A stretch of 64,000 nt of DNA. Origin: a virus. The stretch covers positions 28,206 to 92,205 of IMG/VR virus record IMGVR_UViG_3300035698_014446; one strand, given 5' to 3'. The notes beneath the pieces were generated by a model. The model ran no database searches, was not told the DNA's origin, and saw nothing but the letters and a program-made list of their open reading frames with translations. This document shows positions 49,938 through 57,220 of this stretch, in pieces (within the stretch, counting starts at the first letter, position 1; each line of letters opens with the position of its first letter). A program made the position numbers and the translations under genes.

Positions 49938-50100
49938 GAAAATTAAGGAACTCATTAGAAACATCGATAAACGGATTGAAAAGACTTATAACAAAAAGAT
50001 GGGATAGTTAAAAATGAAGTTGAAGGAATTAACCTCTTATTAGGGAGGCGTAGTAGACGCACTTATTGATTTCAAAGAACATTTTTTCGGGAGAGAATAA
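49930..50100 (+). CDS. Helical protein with two in-frame TAG codons
   Basis: ATG 49930 overlaps the previous TGA. TEKIKELIRNIDKRIEKTYNKKMG, TAG (50005-50007), LKMKLKELTSY, TAG (50041-50043), GGVVDALIDFKEHFFGRE, then TAA. The three pieces make one continuous charged helical protein of 56 codons. This is the strongest single hint that TAG can be read as sense here. Confidence 0.5.
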
Positions 50101-50279
50101 TCAAAAAACTATTATTATTACTACCACTTACACTGTTTGTTTCCGGGTGTTTACCGACATTAGTGCTTTTCTTTTTTGCTACTAGAGAACCAGCTTGGGC
50201 GCGTGAGCAAAGGTTGGAAAAAGAGGCAAGAGAAACAAGAGAAACTGTTGTCGCACCAGAAGATCATACTAAAAAGTAA
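50100..50279 (+). CDS. Small lipoprotein with non-ATG start
   Basis: About 59 residues: KKLLLLLPLTLFVSGCLPTLVLFFFATREP, then a charged helix to TKK-TAA. VSGC is a lipobox. No ATG, GTG or TTG fits; reading must begin at ATC (50100) or ATA (50097) after GGGAGAG, or the start was mutated. Candidate outer-membrane spanin-like or exclusion lipoprotein. Confidence 0.45.
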   Translation: MKKLLLLLPLTLFVSGCLPTLVLFFFATREPAWAREQRLEKEARETRETVVAPEDHTKK

Positions 50280-50448
50280 ACACTACCGCCGGTCGTTCGC
50301 CATTCGTGTCTTCCAACCGCTGAATCTCTGCATCGCTATACGGTGGGGCTATAATATTGGAACACCCGGTTATGTACATCAAAACATACCCCACTAATAA
50401 TCCCAATAAAATCCCAACAAATACTCTCATTATAGTCTTGATCATCAT
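50269..50448 (-). CDS. Small lipoprotein, convergent with the previous gene
   Basis: 59 residues: MMIKTIMRVFVGILLGLLVGYVLMYITGCSN, a signal helix with lipobox YITGC, then a short polar tail. GGAG precedes ATG 50448. Its stop overlaps the end of the plus-strand lipoprotein. It marks the 3' end of the leftward replication operon. Confidence 0.5.
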   Translation of the reverse strand: MMIKTIMRVFVGILLGLLVGYVLMYITGCSNIIAPPYSDAEIQRLEDTNGERPAVVFTF

Positions 50449-50454
50449 TTCTCC

Positions 50455-51387
50455 TCATACACAGGTCACATGGATTGGTTGAAATATAGTCCTCTTTTTC
50501 GACAGTAATTCCTCAGTTATCAATTCCATCTTTTCCCGCCCCAAATCACCGGGGTCCCCTTCCATGTGTACAAACACAGGAAATGCGTTCAATCTAAAGT
50601 TTCTTAATTTTTGTGCAACCATCATAATAGTTATGGCTGCGTCAGGGTCCCCTATAACAAAAACTGTTTTTACTTCATCGTCTCTTAGTTGGAGAATTTG
50701 TGTAGAGTTGATGCTTGAACCCATTATCGCATATGAAAACGGAGTCACAAAATGATCGAATACCCCTTCCACCAGTGATACCACGTCCCGGTGAACTTTT
50801 ACGTGTCTACCAAACAGAGGCTTTTCTGTGTTCTCCGCATCTTTCGTCCTTATGTCTTGGTTCCCCATCATCTTCCGACCCATATAGTAGACTATCTCTC
50901 CTGTCCCATCCCAGTACGGGAAGTACACACGGGGGTCCATAGGACACACGTATACCCTGTAGTCCCGTATCTGTTCCTTCGTGAGTCCCCTTTTGAGGCA
51001 ATACTTGAAAGCTCTCTCGCACAGAGACAAACTGTTCTGTATGTGTCTGGCCGTCGCTGGTTCTGATGGGTACAAAACACTGTATATAACAAATGCGTTC
51101 TTCGGTAGAACAATTTTTCCGGTAGACTTACTACCGAGTAAGTCTTTCGATAGCAAATTTTGAGTTAATTTCTTCCATTGTACCCTATTACTAAGTATTA
51201 CACTGGATAACCGTCCACCACAAGGGCACTTAAAACAGTTATATCTACCATTTGATATGTTAACGCTGAAATGAGATTCATCACCGCATTCTGGACAGGC
51301 TATGAATAACTCTCTACCTGCAATATGGTACGCTCCGTCATGTATGTGTGCCACTACGTACTGATATACTTGCTTGAGATTATTCAT
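50455..51387 (-). CDS. DNA primase (zinc-finger and TOPRIM)
   Basis: 310 residues from ATG 51387. FIACPECGDESHFSVNISNGRYNCFKCPCGGRLSSVI is the zinc-binding domain. VSLVEGVFDHFVTPF holds the TOPRIM Glu, and VFVIGDPDAAITIM plus EGDPGDLG hold the Asp pair. It is shorter than DnaG and lacks a clear helicase-binding domain, like many phage primases. It makes RNA primers for the fork driven by the helicase at 54846. Confidence 0.85.
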   Translation of the reverse strand: MNNLKQVYQYVVAHIHDGAYHIAGRELFIACPECGDESHFSVNISNGRYNCFKCPCGGRLSSVILSNRVQWKKLTQNLLSKDLLGSKSTGKIVLPKNAFVIYSVLYPSEPATARHIQNSLSLCERAFKYCLKRGLTKEQIRDYRVYVCPMDPRVYFPYWDGTGEIVYYMGRKMMGNQDIRTKDAENTEKPLFGRHVKVHRDVVSLVEGVFDHFVTPFSYAIMGSSINSTQILQLRDDEVKTVFVIGDPDAAITIMMVAQKLRNFRLNAFPVFVHMEGDPGDLGREKMELITEELLSKKRTIFQPIHVTCV

Positions 51388-51566
51388 CAATCATGAACCT
51401 TCATCAGTCTATACATATGAAAATTGATCATTAAAGACATGGCTTCGTCGTGGGTAAATCCGGCTTTTATCAAAGCAACAAAATAATTCCTGAGATATGT
51501 AGGCCACACCTCACAAACCATGGCCATTTCCTGATCAATGTGCGATCTGACTTCATCGTTTATCAT
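51387..51566 (-). CDS. Unknown 59-residue helical protein
   Basis: MINDEVRSHIDQEMAMVCEVWPTYLRNYFVALIKAGFTHDEAMSLMINFHMYRLMKVHD, all-alpha. It overlaps both neighbours and is in the replication operon. Similar small helical proteins occur beside primases; function unknown. Confidence 0.55.
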   Translation of the reverse strand: MINDEVRSHIDQEMAMVCEVWPTYLRNYFVALIKAGFTHDEAMSLMINFHMYRLMKVHD

Positions 51567-51933
51567 GTGCTAAAACCCATAAATCAATCATTTTGTTCAT
51601 TTCTACACCTATAGAATGTATCAACGACGAATTAACATCGTCTCTTGGCTCAAATATCTGATGTAGATATTTATCATATAATACTTCCCAAGGTACACCA
51701 TACTGTAATGCTATACTTATGGTTATGGCAAAAGCTTCGACAAATCCAGATATGGCACTACCTTCTTTAGCCACAGTAACAAACAATTCCATCGGTTGTA
51801 CGTCTACGAAATTAACCGTCAGATAATACGTAAGGCCACACGCATCTACCCGTTTGGTTAGCCCAAATCTCACCTCTGGTAATTTGGTCCTATTACTTCC
51901 GTGTTTCATATTGTCTATTTCCTTTTTCACCAT
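51553..51933 (-). CDS. Stand-alone TSCPD-domain protein
   Basis: 126 residues from ATG 51933 (overlaps the upstream stop as TAATG). ACGLTYYLTVNFVDVQPMELFVTVAKEGSAISGFVEAFAITISIALQYGVPWEVLYDKYLHQIFEP matches the TSCPD domain at the end of class II (B12-dependent) ribonucleotide reductases. Here it stands alone. It may bind a reductase or act in nucleotide regulation, in keeping with the dUTPase, PurZ and NrdR-like genes. Confidence 0.7.
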   Translation of the reverse strand: MVKKEIDNMKHGSNRTKLPEVRFGLTKRVDACGLTYYLTVNFVDVQPMELFVTVAKEGSAISGFVEAFAITISIALQYGVPWEVLYDKYLHQIFEPRDDVNSSLIHSIGVEMNKMIDLWVLAHDKR

Positions 51934-52223
51934 TACATCTTTATCAAATCCCACATTGGCGTCCCATAACAAGTCTCATGCCAGTCCGGAACACCAAATC
52001 TGTCATTATGATCTAATTCTCTTTTACCGCACCTCTTACATTTTCTCCAGTGTGGTGGAAATCCCGATAAACCGTACTCTTTCCACAGATGATCTCTTTT
52101 TAGCTTACACCATATCGGAGCAAGATAGATGCGCTCAATTATATCCACACATTTGTAGTACTGATCTTTTATCCACAGAAATTCAGGGACATAAAACGAA
52201 ATATGTATTGTTTTCTTTTTCAT
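51933..52223 (-). CDS. Unknown protein with Cys/His cluster
   Basis: 96 residues from ATG 52223 (ATGA overlap with the upstream stop). FYVPEFLWIKDQYYKCVDIIERIYLAP, then WRKCKRCGKRELDHNDRFGVPDWHETCYG, a likely zinc-binding knuckle. No family recognised. Confidence 0.55.
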   Translation of the reverse strand: MKKKTIHISFYVPEFLWIKDQYYKCVDIIERIYLAPIWCKLKRDHLWKEYGLSGFPPHWRKCKRCGKRELDHNDRFGVPDWHETCYGTPMWDLIKM

Positions 52224-52588
52224 TTCCTTTTCCAATGTACCCTTCTGTTAAAATGTCTCCCCCGATTCATTGGCGGCGCACCAGCACGAAACTGATTTGT
52301 ACGCAGACTACGATTTATTCTTACTTTGTTTCTTTTGACAAATACTGGAGTCCAGTATATAATAGATAATATGTACTCGTCCCAACACTTGCAATATATA
52401 GTTCTTACTACAGCACCGAACGCTTCCAGAGCAAGCATCGCTTCCTCTATACTGGCAATAAGCTTTGCAAGGTCAGATTCAAATTCCCTAACTACCTCTA
52501 CAACAATAGTTCCATCAGCTATTCCATTGGCTATTTCACTGTCTGTATTTGCAGTACCATCATCACTTAGAGGATTCATAGCAATCAT
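52220..52588 (-). CDS. Unknown protein with acidic N- and basic C-terminus
   Basis: 122 residues from ATG 52588 (AGGAG upstream). Acidic helix (VREFESDLAKLIASIEEAMLALEAFGAVVR), Cys-containing middle (YCKCWDEY), basic end (RFGAGAPP... then RGRHFNRRVHWKRK). Function unknown. Confidence 0.45.
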   Translation of the reverse strand: MIAMNPLSDDGTANTDSEIANGIADGTIVVEVVREFESDLAKLIASIEEAMLALEAFGAVVRTIYCKCWDEYILSIIYWTPVFVKRNKVRINRSLRTNQFRAGAPPMNRGRHFNRRVHWKRK

Positions 52589-52599
52589 TACCAACTCCT

Positions 52600-52803
52600 T
52601 TAGCGAGATTCATATATTATTTCGGCAAAGCAATCATCGCACTGATCATCACCACATGATAACCCGTTATTAAAATGCTCAGTTGCCAATTTACCGCATT
52701 TACATTGCTTAAGGGAGCCTTGAACCATACCACCTAACACACCCGAATCACAGGTACACTATGCGTATCCGTTAGTCGGACATGGCGGCTGGTGTTTTAC
52801 CAT
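52600..52803 (-). CDS. Zinc-finger protein with in-frame TAG at codon 15
   Basis: ATG 52803 reads VKHQPPCPTNGYA, TAG (52759-52761), CTCDSGVLGGMVQGSLKQCKCGKLATEHFNNGLSCGDDQCDDCFAEIIYESR, then TAA. Cys residues on both sides of the TAG would form zinc sites. A shorter product could start at ATG 52728 but would lose the first Cys pair. See amber findings. Confidence 0.55.
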
Positions 52804-52811
52804 TTCGAAGT

Positions 52812-53093
52812 CTATCCGTTTTCGTCCTTGTCCTGATGCCCCTGCGGTAAAGGGTGTTCACCCAACATCGTTTCGGTAACCGTCGGTTCGATACTGGATT
52901 GTGCCTGCATTTCCGCAATTACACCCTTTTCGATAGCGGTGTTCTTGTTAGCGGTGGACAATACCCGTTTCGCATAAAGAACACGTGTTTTGAACTCCAA
53001 CGTATTCGTCCCTTTGTCGCTACCCTTAAGCATAGGCTCATCACTTGCTAGCCTTTTTAATGCCTCTTGAAGTCGCGCTTGTATGTTCATCAT
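52812..53093 (-). CDS. Unknown helical protein
   Basis: 93 residues (ATG 53093 or 53090). IQARLQEALKRLASDEPMLKGSDKGTNTLEFKTRVLYAKRVLSTANKNTAIEKGV, helical, ending EHPLPQGHQDKDENG. It ends in TAG; reading on would add TSKW and stop at TAA overlapping the next ATG. Confidence 0.5.
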   Translation of the reverse strand: MMNIQARLQEALKRLASDEPMLKGSDKGTNTLEFKTRVLYAKRVLSTANKNTAIEKGVIAEMQAQSSIEPTVTETMLGEHPLPQGHQDKDENG

Positions 53094-53228
53094 TTAACCT
53101 TTCAAAACTGGAAAGTGGACAACCGTTAGATAAATCCACCTTCCATGATCACATTCATTTAATCATTCGTCGAAACAACAACAAATAATGGTCGCTAATA
53201 ATGCATAATACACCTCTCTTTCTGCATT
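53094..53228 (-). other. Short gap with a possible tiny TAG-containing frame
   Basis: A frame MQKERCIMHY, TAG, RPLFVVVSTND, TAA lies on the minus strand; too short to call. Otherwise no gene is seen. Confidence 0.25.
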
Positions 53229-53441
53229 TTAGAATCTCCATTTCCATTTCCACTTACCGCCACCAGCATACAGCAGTAGCTGGACGTAAAATCTAAAAGC
53301 CCACAATATCAAGAATATGATGATCAGTAATGGTCCGGATAGCAACGCAGCAATTAATCTTTTAAATTTCGTCCATGTACTACATTCGTGCCACATTCTC
53401 CTATCACTACGCATTCTTATCCCATCGTCCGGCCTAACCAT
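53229..53441 (-). CDS. Small membrane protein with Trp/Lys tail
   Basis: 70 residues from ATG 53441. Polar N-terminus, a membrane helix (LLSGPLLIIIFLILWAFRFYVQLLLYA) and GGGKWKWKWRF at the end, an amphipathic basic-aromatic tail. Could perturb membranes; function unknown. Confidence 0.5.
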   Translation of the reverse strand: MVRPDDGIRMRSDRRMWHECSTWTKFKRLIAALLSGPLLIIIFLILWAFRFYVQLLLYAGGGKWKWKWRF

Positions 53442-53622
53442 CTTCTTTTCTCCTAAAATAGATACATTCTTCACTGATAATCCTATACATTTTATCAGTA
53501 GGTCCCGTCCGTGACGTAGGCTTAAATATCTTTATGTGTCTTTTTAACGACTTAATCAGTTTATCAATAATCTTACATATACAAAAATGTATGCAATCTT
53601 TGCATGTCTTATTTTTTCCCAC
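53434..53622 (-). CDS. Small Cys-containing basic protein
   Basis: 62 residues from GTG 53622. KTCKDCIHFCICKIIDKLIKSLKRHIKIF; four Cys then a basic helix, then EECIYFRRKEDG. Likely metal binding. It is in frame with the preceding gene across a single TAG. Confidence 0.5.
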   Translation of the reverse strand: MGKNKTCKDCIHFCICKIIDKLIKSLKRHIKIFKPTSRTGPTDKMYRIISEECIYFRRKEDG

Positions 53623-53631
53623 TTTTTCTCT

Positions 53632-53952
53632 CTAAAAATTATATACAATATAACATTGTATTATATGCCACAACTGATCAAGATAAAAGTACCATGTTGG
53701 AAAACTTTTATCTTTAGGTAACCGTTTTCTGGAATTAAAGACCCACTGATCACAAATAACATGACCTAAAAATAGAAAGTAAAATTTCCAATCAGCCATT
53801 CGATCTTGGTATTGTAGTGCGGTACAGATGCAAAATGTCCATATCATACCATGACATAACATAGTATACCGGTACTTACCTTTGTTAAGGGCAATCCATT
53901 CTTTTTGTAGGGCAAAATCACCTATATAGTGTGCAAAAATTAACCAAATCAT
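53632..53952 (-). CDS. DUF3307-like membrane protein
   Basis: 106 residues. LIFAHYIGDFALQKEWIALNKGKYRYTMLCHGMIWT matches DUF3307 (AH-x-x-GDF-x-LQ-x-x-W...K...H). Several membrane segments. It ends in TAG, after which the frame runs straight into the next gene (REKVGKNKTCKDC), so a readthrough fusion is possible. Confidence 0.65.
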   Translation of the reverse strand: MIWLIFAHYIGDFALQKEWIALNKGKYRYTMLCHGMIWTFCICTALQYQDRMADWKFYFLFLGHVICDQWVFNSRKRLPKDKSFPTWYFYLDQLWHIIQCYIVYNF

Positions 53953-53955
53953 ATT

Positions 53956-54252
53956 TTACCAATCTAATGCGTTTGAATCAATACAAGCTATAGCAAAAGT
54001 ACAAGATACGCCTAAATCTTCTAATTCCTTTTTTACTTCTATTAACGATTTTCCGTGAACTGCATCAATCAGTTCATCATACTCTTCAACGATTATTCCC
54101 AACAATTCGTGTCTTGACAACCACGCACCCGCTCCCTTTTCTTGAAGTCTCATGCGTAATTTAGTAAGTACTTTTGAATGCGCCACACGAATAGTTTCAT
54201 CTTTTATTTGTGACCGGTGATCTTTGTCGCTCCTTTTTTGAGTCTTACTCAT
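53956..54252 (-). CDS. MazG-like nucleotide pyrophosphohydrolase, candidate MazZ
   Basis: 98 residues, a single all-alpha NTP-PPase domain. EEYDE (56-60) and ELED (76-79) give the EExxE-x15-ExxD metal motif of MazG/dUTPase-like enzymes. It shares the start MSKTQK with the next upstream gene. In phages with PurZ, MazZ turns dGTP into dGMP, the PurZ substrate, and so this gene 4 kb from PurZ is a good candidate. The motif alone does not fix the substrate. Confidence 0.65.
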   Translation of the reverse strand: MSKTQKRSDKDHRSQIKDETIRVAHSKVLTKLRMRLQEKGAGAWLSRHELLGIIVEEYDELIDAVHGKSLIEVKKELEDLGVSCTFAIACIDSNALDW

Positions 54253-54605
54253 GTTTTTCTACCTATCACATTAACAGAAAATCTAACTCGTTTCCTTTCC
54301 CCCGGCTTTATTTCAAAACCGAACAACCGTTTAAAAGCAGAAGAACAGAGGCGGAAATATTTAGGTAAATTAAACACTTCATCTTTTCCTATAACCACAT
54401 CACCCACCCCACCAATTACAACATATCTCATTACCTCTTTACCATACGATATTGTACTACCTATTCCCTTATACCGAACTTTTACATCCGTATATTCAAT
54501 CGGTTGTGGAAATTGATTATAGTCCCACACATCATAACAAGTATCCCCGCCACTGTCCCTCGTTATCCAAAAAGTTTTAGTTTTTGCTTTTTGTGTCTTA
54601 CTCAT
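54249..54605 (-). CDS. Unknown beta-rich protein
   Basis: 118 residues from ATG 54605. WITRDSGGDTCYDVWDYNQFPQP, then strands (VKVRYKGIGSTISYG, VVIGGVGDVVIGKDEVFNL) and a basic end. Overlaps the MazG-like gene as ATGA; the two share their first six residues. No family recognised. Confidence 0.5.
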   Translation of the reverse strand: MSKTQKAKTKTFWITRDSGGDTCYDVWDYNQFPQPIEYTDVKVRYKGIGSTISYGKEVMRYVVIGGVGDVVIGKDEVFNLPKYFRLCSSAFKRLFGFEIKPGERKRVRFSVNVIGRKT

Positions 54606-54853
54606 TTTGGTTCCACCACCCAACTAACATCAATCTAGTACAATTTTCCCGTTTTAAAATTAGCTATATACAATCTTCTTTGGTAGCCTATACGATTAAG
54701 TATATCACCTGTCTGTACAACGCCGTCCGTTTTTCTTCGAAATTTTACCATATCCCCAACTTTGAATAATCTACAAAATTTAGCATTTGTAGTTGTTTTT
54801 GCTTCCTCTTCTCTTTCAAGAACTTTTTTGTATTCAATCCAATTTTTATTCAT
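54602..54853 (-). CDS. Small beta-barrel-like protein, possibly extended through TAG
   Basis: From ATG 54853: a helix (NKNWIEYKKVLEREEEAKTTT), then FKVGDMVKFRRKTDGVVQTGDILNRIGYQRRLYIANFKTGKLY, an SH3-like small barrel, then TAG (54635-54637). Reading on gives IDVSWVVEPK and TGA overlapping the next ATG as ATGA. The ten-residue extension completes a final strand and yields the normal junction of this operon, so readthrough may be real. Confidence 0.55.
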
Positions 54854-56105
54854 GTTTTTTCTCCAATGGGTCCCACACATGTTGTACGGCAAAATCAACC
54901 GCCAAATCTCTTTTCTTGTGAGCCTCACTGTCCCGCACCTTAGACGTAAACAATGATATACTTCCTCGTTGTTCGTCCTCAAGTGTACGACCAAATCCAA
55001 TAACTATATCCGGACTTTCCATAGAACCCCATGATTCACCAGCATGCTCATAACCAATTACATCTTTACCTACTTGTGTCTTATTTACCTGTCTCGCTGT
55101 CCAGTGTACTAATTTCATACTTTTAGCCATCTGTTTACAGTCTTCAAATATTTCCCGTAATGCGTGTCGTGGTTCGTTGTTTCTTGTCATAGCCTTGAAT
55201 CTGTCTGCGTAATCAGTAACAACCAAATCCACTTTTCTTTCCCTTACTTCCTCCACTGTCCTTATGAAGGCTGCTGCGTCACTAACGGTTGATATTCTGG
55301 TAGACAAATCTTTGATTTCACAAGAACCGCCGTATTTCACCAAAAATCTGGTTCTTTTACTAAGAGATTGCTTGTGTTTATTAGCCAAATCCTTCTTTGT
55401 CATTCGACAGATCGTTTGCATTATGCGTCGTTTGATCTTACGTTCTCCATCCTCAAACGTGAAATATACCACCGACTTACCTAACAGTAATGCGTGTCTA
55501 ATAATGTTACATAATACTGTAGTCTTACCTCCACCTATCACGGTGAGTACTACACACAAATCGCCTATTTCTGGTCCACCCTCCAGTTGGTCATTAAGCC
55601 ACCCCCAAGGTGTGGGTATAACTTCTTTTCTTTCATGCTCGGTGTCTTTGTCCAAAGAAGTATGAGAGAATAATAAGTCGTCCCCAACCTTGGAGGCTCG
55701 TTGGATACTATCGGCTAATTCACTTGGGTTTTTGATACCTAAATTCAGTATGTCTTCAATAGCTGTCCATTTTGCCCAATTGAGTATTCTGTCCTGTATA
55801 TACTCTATATTTTCACATGGTTCTGCACCCTCAATTATACCAATGGCGTCTGCTTTATTCCTGAACAAACTCCTCCTGATCATATCGGATAAAGTACCGT
55901 TTATGGGGTGTTCACCATACTGTTCATAATATTCGTGTACTGTACGAACTATGAATTTGTTTGTGTCGTCTATAAATGCATCCGAACTTATTACAGACTT
56001 GAACTTACCCATAAACTCTGGGTTTTTTAGCACAGCCTGAATTACAGTCTTCTCAAAATCAGGTCCTAATTCCTGATTGCCATACCCAACGATCTTGTCT
56101 TCCAT
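54846..56105 (-). CDS. DnaB-like replicative helicase
   Basis: 419 residues. N-terminal helical domain (FEKTVIQAVLKNPEFMGKF), then the RecA-type ATPase: GGPEIGDLCVVLTVIGGGKTTVLCNI (Walker A GGGKTT), VVYFTFEDGE (H1a-like Glu), DLVVTDYADRF (Walker B) and HWTARQVNK (H3). This is DnaB-type order. The Walker A is GGGKTT in place of GxxxxGKT/S with the usual Ser/Thr. It unwinds DNA at the phage fork. Confidence 0.88.
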   Translation of the reverse strand: MEDKIVGYGNQELGPDFEKTVIQAVLKNPEFMGKFKSVISSDAFIDDTNKFIVRTVHEYYEQYGEHPINGTLSDMIRRSLFRNKADAIGIIEGAEPCENIEYIQDRILNWAKWTAIEDILNLGIKNPSELADSIQRASKVGDDLLFSHTSLDKDTEHERKEVIPTPWGWLNDQLEGGPEIGDLCVVLTVIGGGKTTVLCNIIRHALLLGKSVVYFTFEDGERKIKRRIMQTICRMTKKDLANKHKQSLSKRTRFLVKYGGSCEIKDLSTRISTVSDAAAFIRTVEEVRERKVDLVVTDYADRFKAMTRNNEPRHALREIFEDCKQMAKSMKLVHWTARQVNKTQVGKDVIGYEHAGESWGSMESPDIVIGFGRTLEDEQRGSISLFTSKVRDSEAHKKRDLAVDFAVQHVWDPLEKKHE

Positions 56106-56117
56106 GGCTTCCTTAGA

Positions 56118-56573
56118 TTAGTTTTTTGTAGAACCGAATCCTTTCTCTCCACGAACAGTCTCCGGCATTTCCTCCTCAACTACTGTTAACACCGGAGTGG
56201 CAACAATTATTAGTTGCGACAGACTTTCCCACGGTTTAATCAATACCGGTCTGTCAATATGCATAAGATTTGGATGCCAAACAAATGAAAATATAGGTCC
56301 GGTGTACCCACTATCTATCAGGCCGCCTACCACGAACAGCTTTTTCTTAAAGAACGTGGATGATCTTGCCCGGACCAGTCCACAGAATCCGTCCGGGATT
56401 TTAACCCGTATTCCGGCATTAACCTGTATGCTCTGGTATGGTGCAAGGGTTAATGTTTCATCTGTAGCATTAAACAGATCAAACCCGGCATCACCTTTCA
56501 AAGCTTTACTAAATTCTGCTCTGTCACGTACTTCATCGTTATCGTATTGAACAATTATCTGCGGATTACTCAT
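56118..56573 (-). CDS. dut: dUTPase (trimeric dUTP diphosphatase)
   Basis: 151 residues with all five motifs: GDAGFDLFN (1), RARSS (2), GGLIDSGYTGPI (3, with Tyr over the uracil pocket), SLSQLIIV (4) and RGEKGFGST (5, Gly-rich). It hydrolyses dUTP to dUMP and lowers uracil in DNA. It belongs to the nucleotide part of the operon, next to the kinase and PurZ. Confidence 0.93.
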   Translation of the reverse strand: MSNPQIIVQYDNDEVRDRAEFSKALKGDAGFDLFNATDETLTLAPYQSIQVNAGIRVKIPDGFCGLVRARSSTFFKKKLFVVGGLIDSGYTGPIFSFVWHPNLMHIDRPVLIKPWESLSQLIIVATPVLTVVEEEMPETVRGEKGFGSTKN

Positions 56574-57214
56574 ATTTGCATTTCCTTTATTGACAAAGCT
56601 TTATAGTTCCCAGAAGCAATCATCTTCTTTGTTAATTGGTGTATTTCAATCATCGATGCTCGGTCTGTGTCGATTCTCTGTTGCAAGAACTCTTTTTCCT
56701 CACTACTACCACACAAGGCCATCCGCCCACTGATTCTGTCTTTGTGGTCGTTCTCGTCCACGTACAAAAATCGCATTTCAACATTTACGTTCCGCGTGGA
56801 CGCGAAAGAACTGTTCATCAACCACAATAACTGTTGTGGCTTTCTGGGGAATGAATCAGTTATTACATCCATGTCATTATAATACGCAAGATTCATAGCG
56901 TGGTGCATCATGCTATTTACCCAATGATCTGTCGCCTCCGGAGAACCCGGATTAGGCAAATCCTTGAAAAATTCAGCACCCACTGTCTCTCGGAAGAATC
57001 TACCTATACTTAAGGTAAGTGGTCTATTTTTCCCTTCGTACTCCGACGCATACCGACCATCCAGATCGGCGATAGCTCTCATATACGTTGTTTTTCCTGA
57101 ACACGCTACGGCATTCAGACAAATTAAATTTATACCCTTCATAACATCCTTTCCTGTACTAAGAGGCGCTGGAACATAGCCGCAACTTTTACAATCATCG
57201 CGTGAATCAACCAT
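56570..57214 (-). CDS. P-loop nucleoside/nucleotide kinase-like protein
   Basis: 214 residues. The N-terminal 25 residues carry CKSC; then LICLNAVACSGKTTYMRAI is the P-loop (A-x-x-x-SGKTT). DSFPRKPQQLLW and a later DRISGRMALC (lid-like Arg) fit a deoxynucleoside monophosphate kinase. Next to PurZ it might phosphorylate dZMP or dGMP, but no substrate residues prove this. ATG 57214 is used; an internal start before LICLNAV is possible. Confidence 0.65.
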   Translation of the reverse strand: MVDSRDDCKSCGYVPAPLSTGKDVMKGINLICLNAVACSGKTTYMRAIADLDGRYASEYEGKNRPLTLSIGRFFRETVGAEFFKDLPNPGSPEATDHWVNSMMHHAMNLAYYNDMDVITDSFPRKPQQLLWLMNSSFASTRNVNVEMRFLYVDENDHKDRISGRMALCGSSEEKEFLQQRIDTDRASMIEIHQLTKKMIASGNYKALSIKEMQI

Positions 57215-57220
57215 GGTGCA

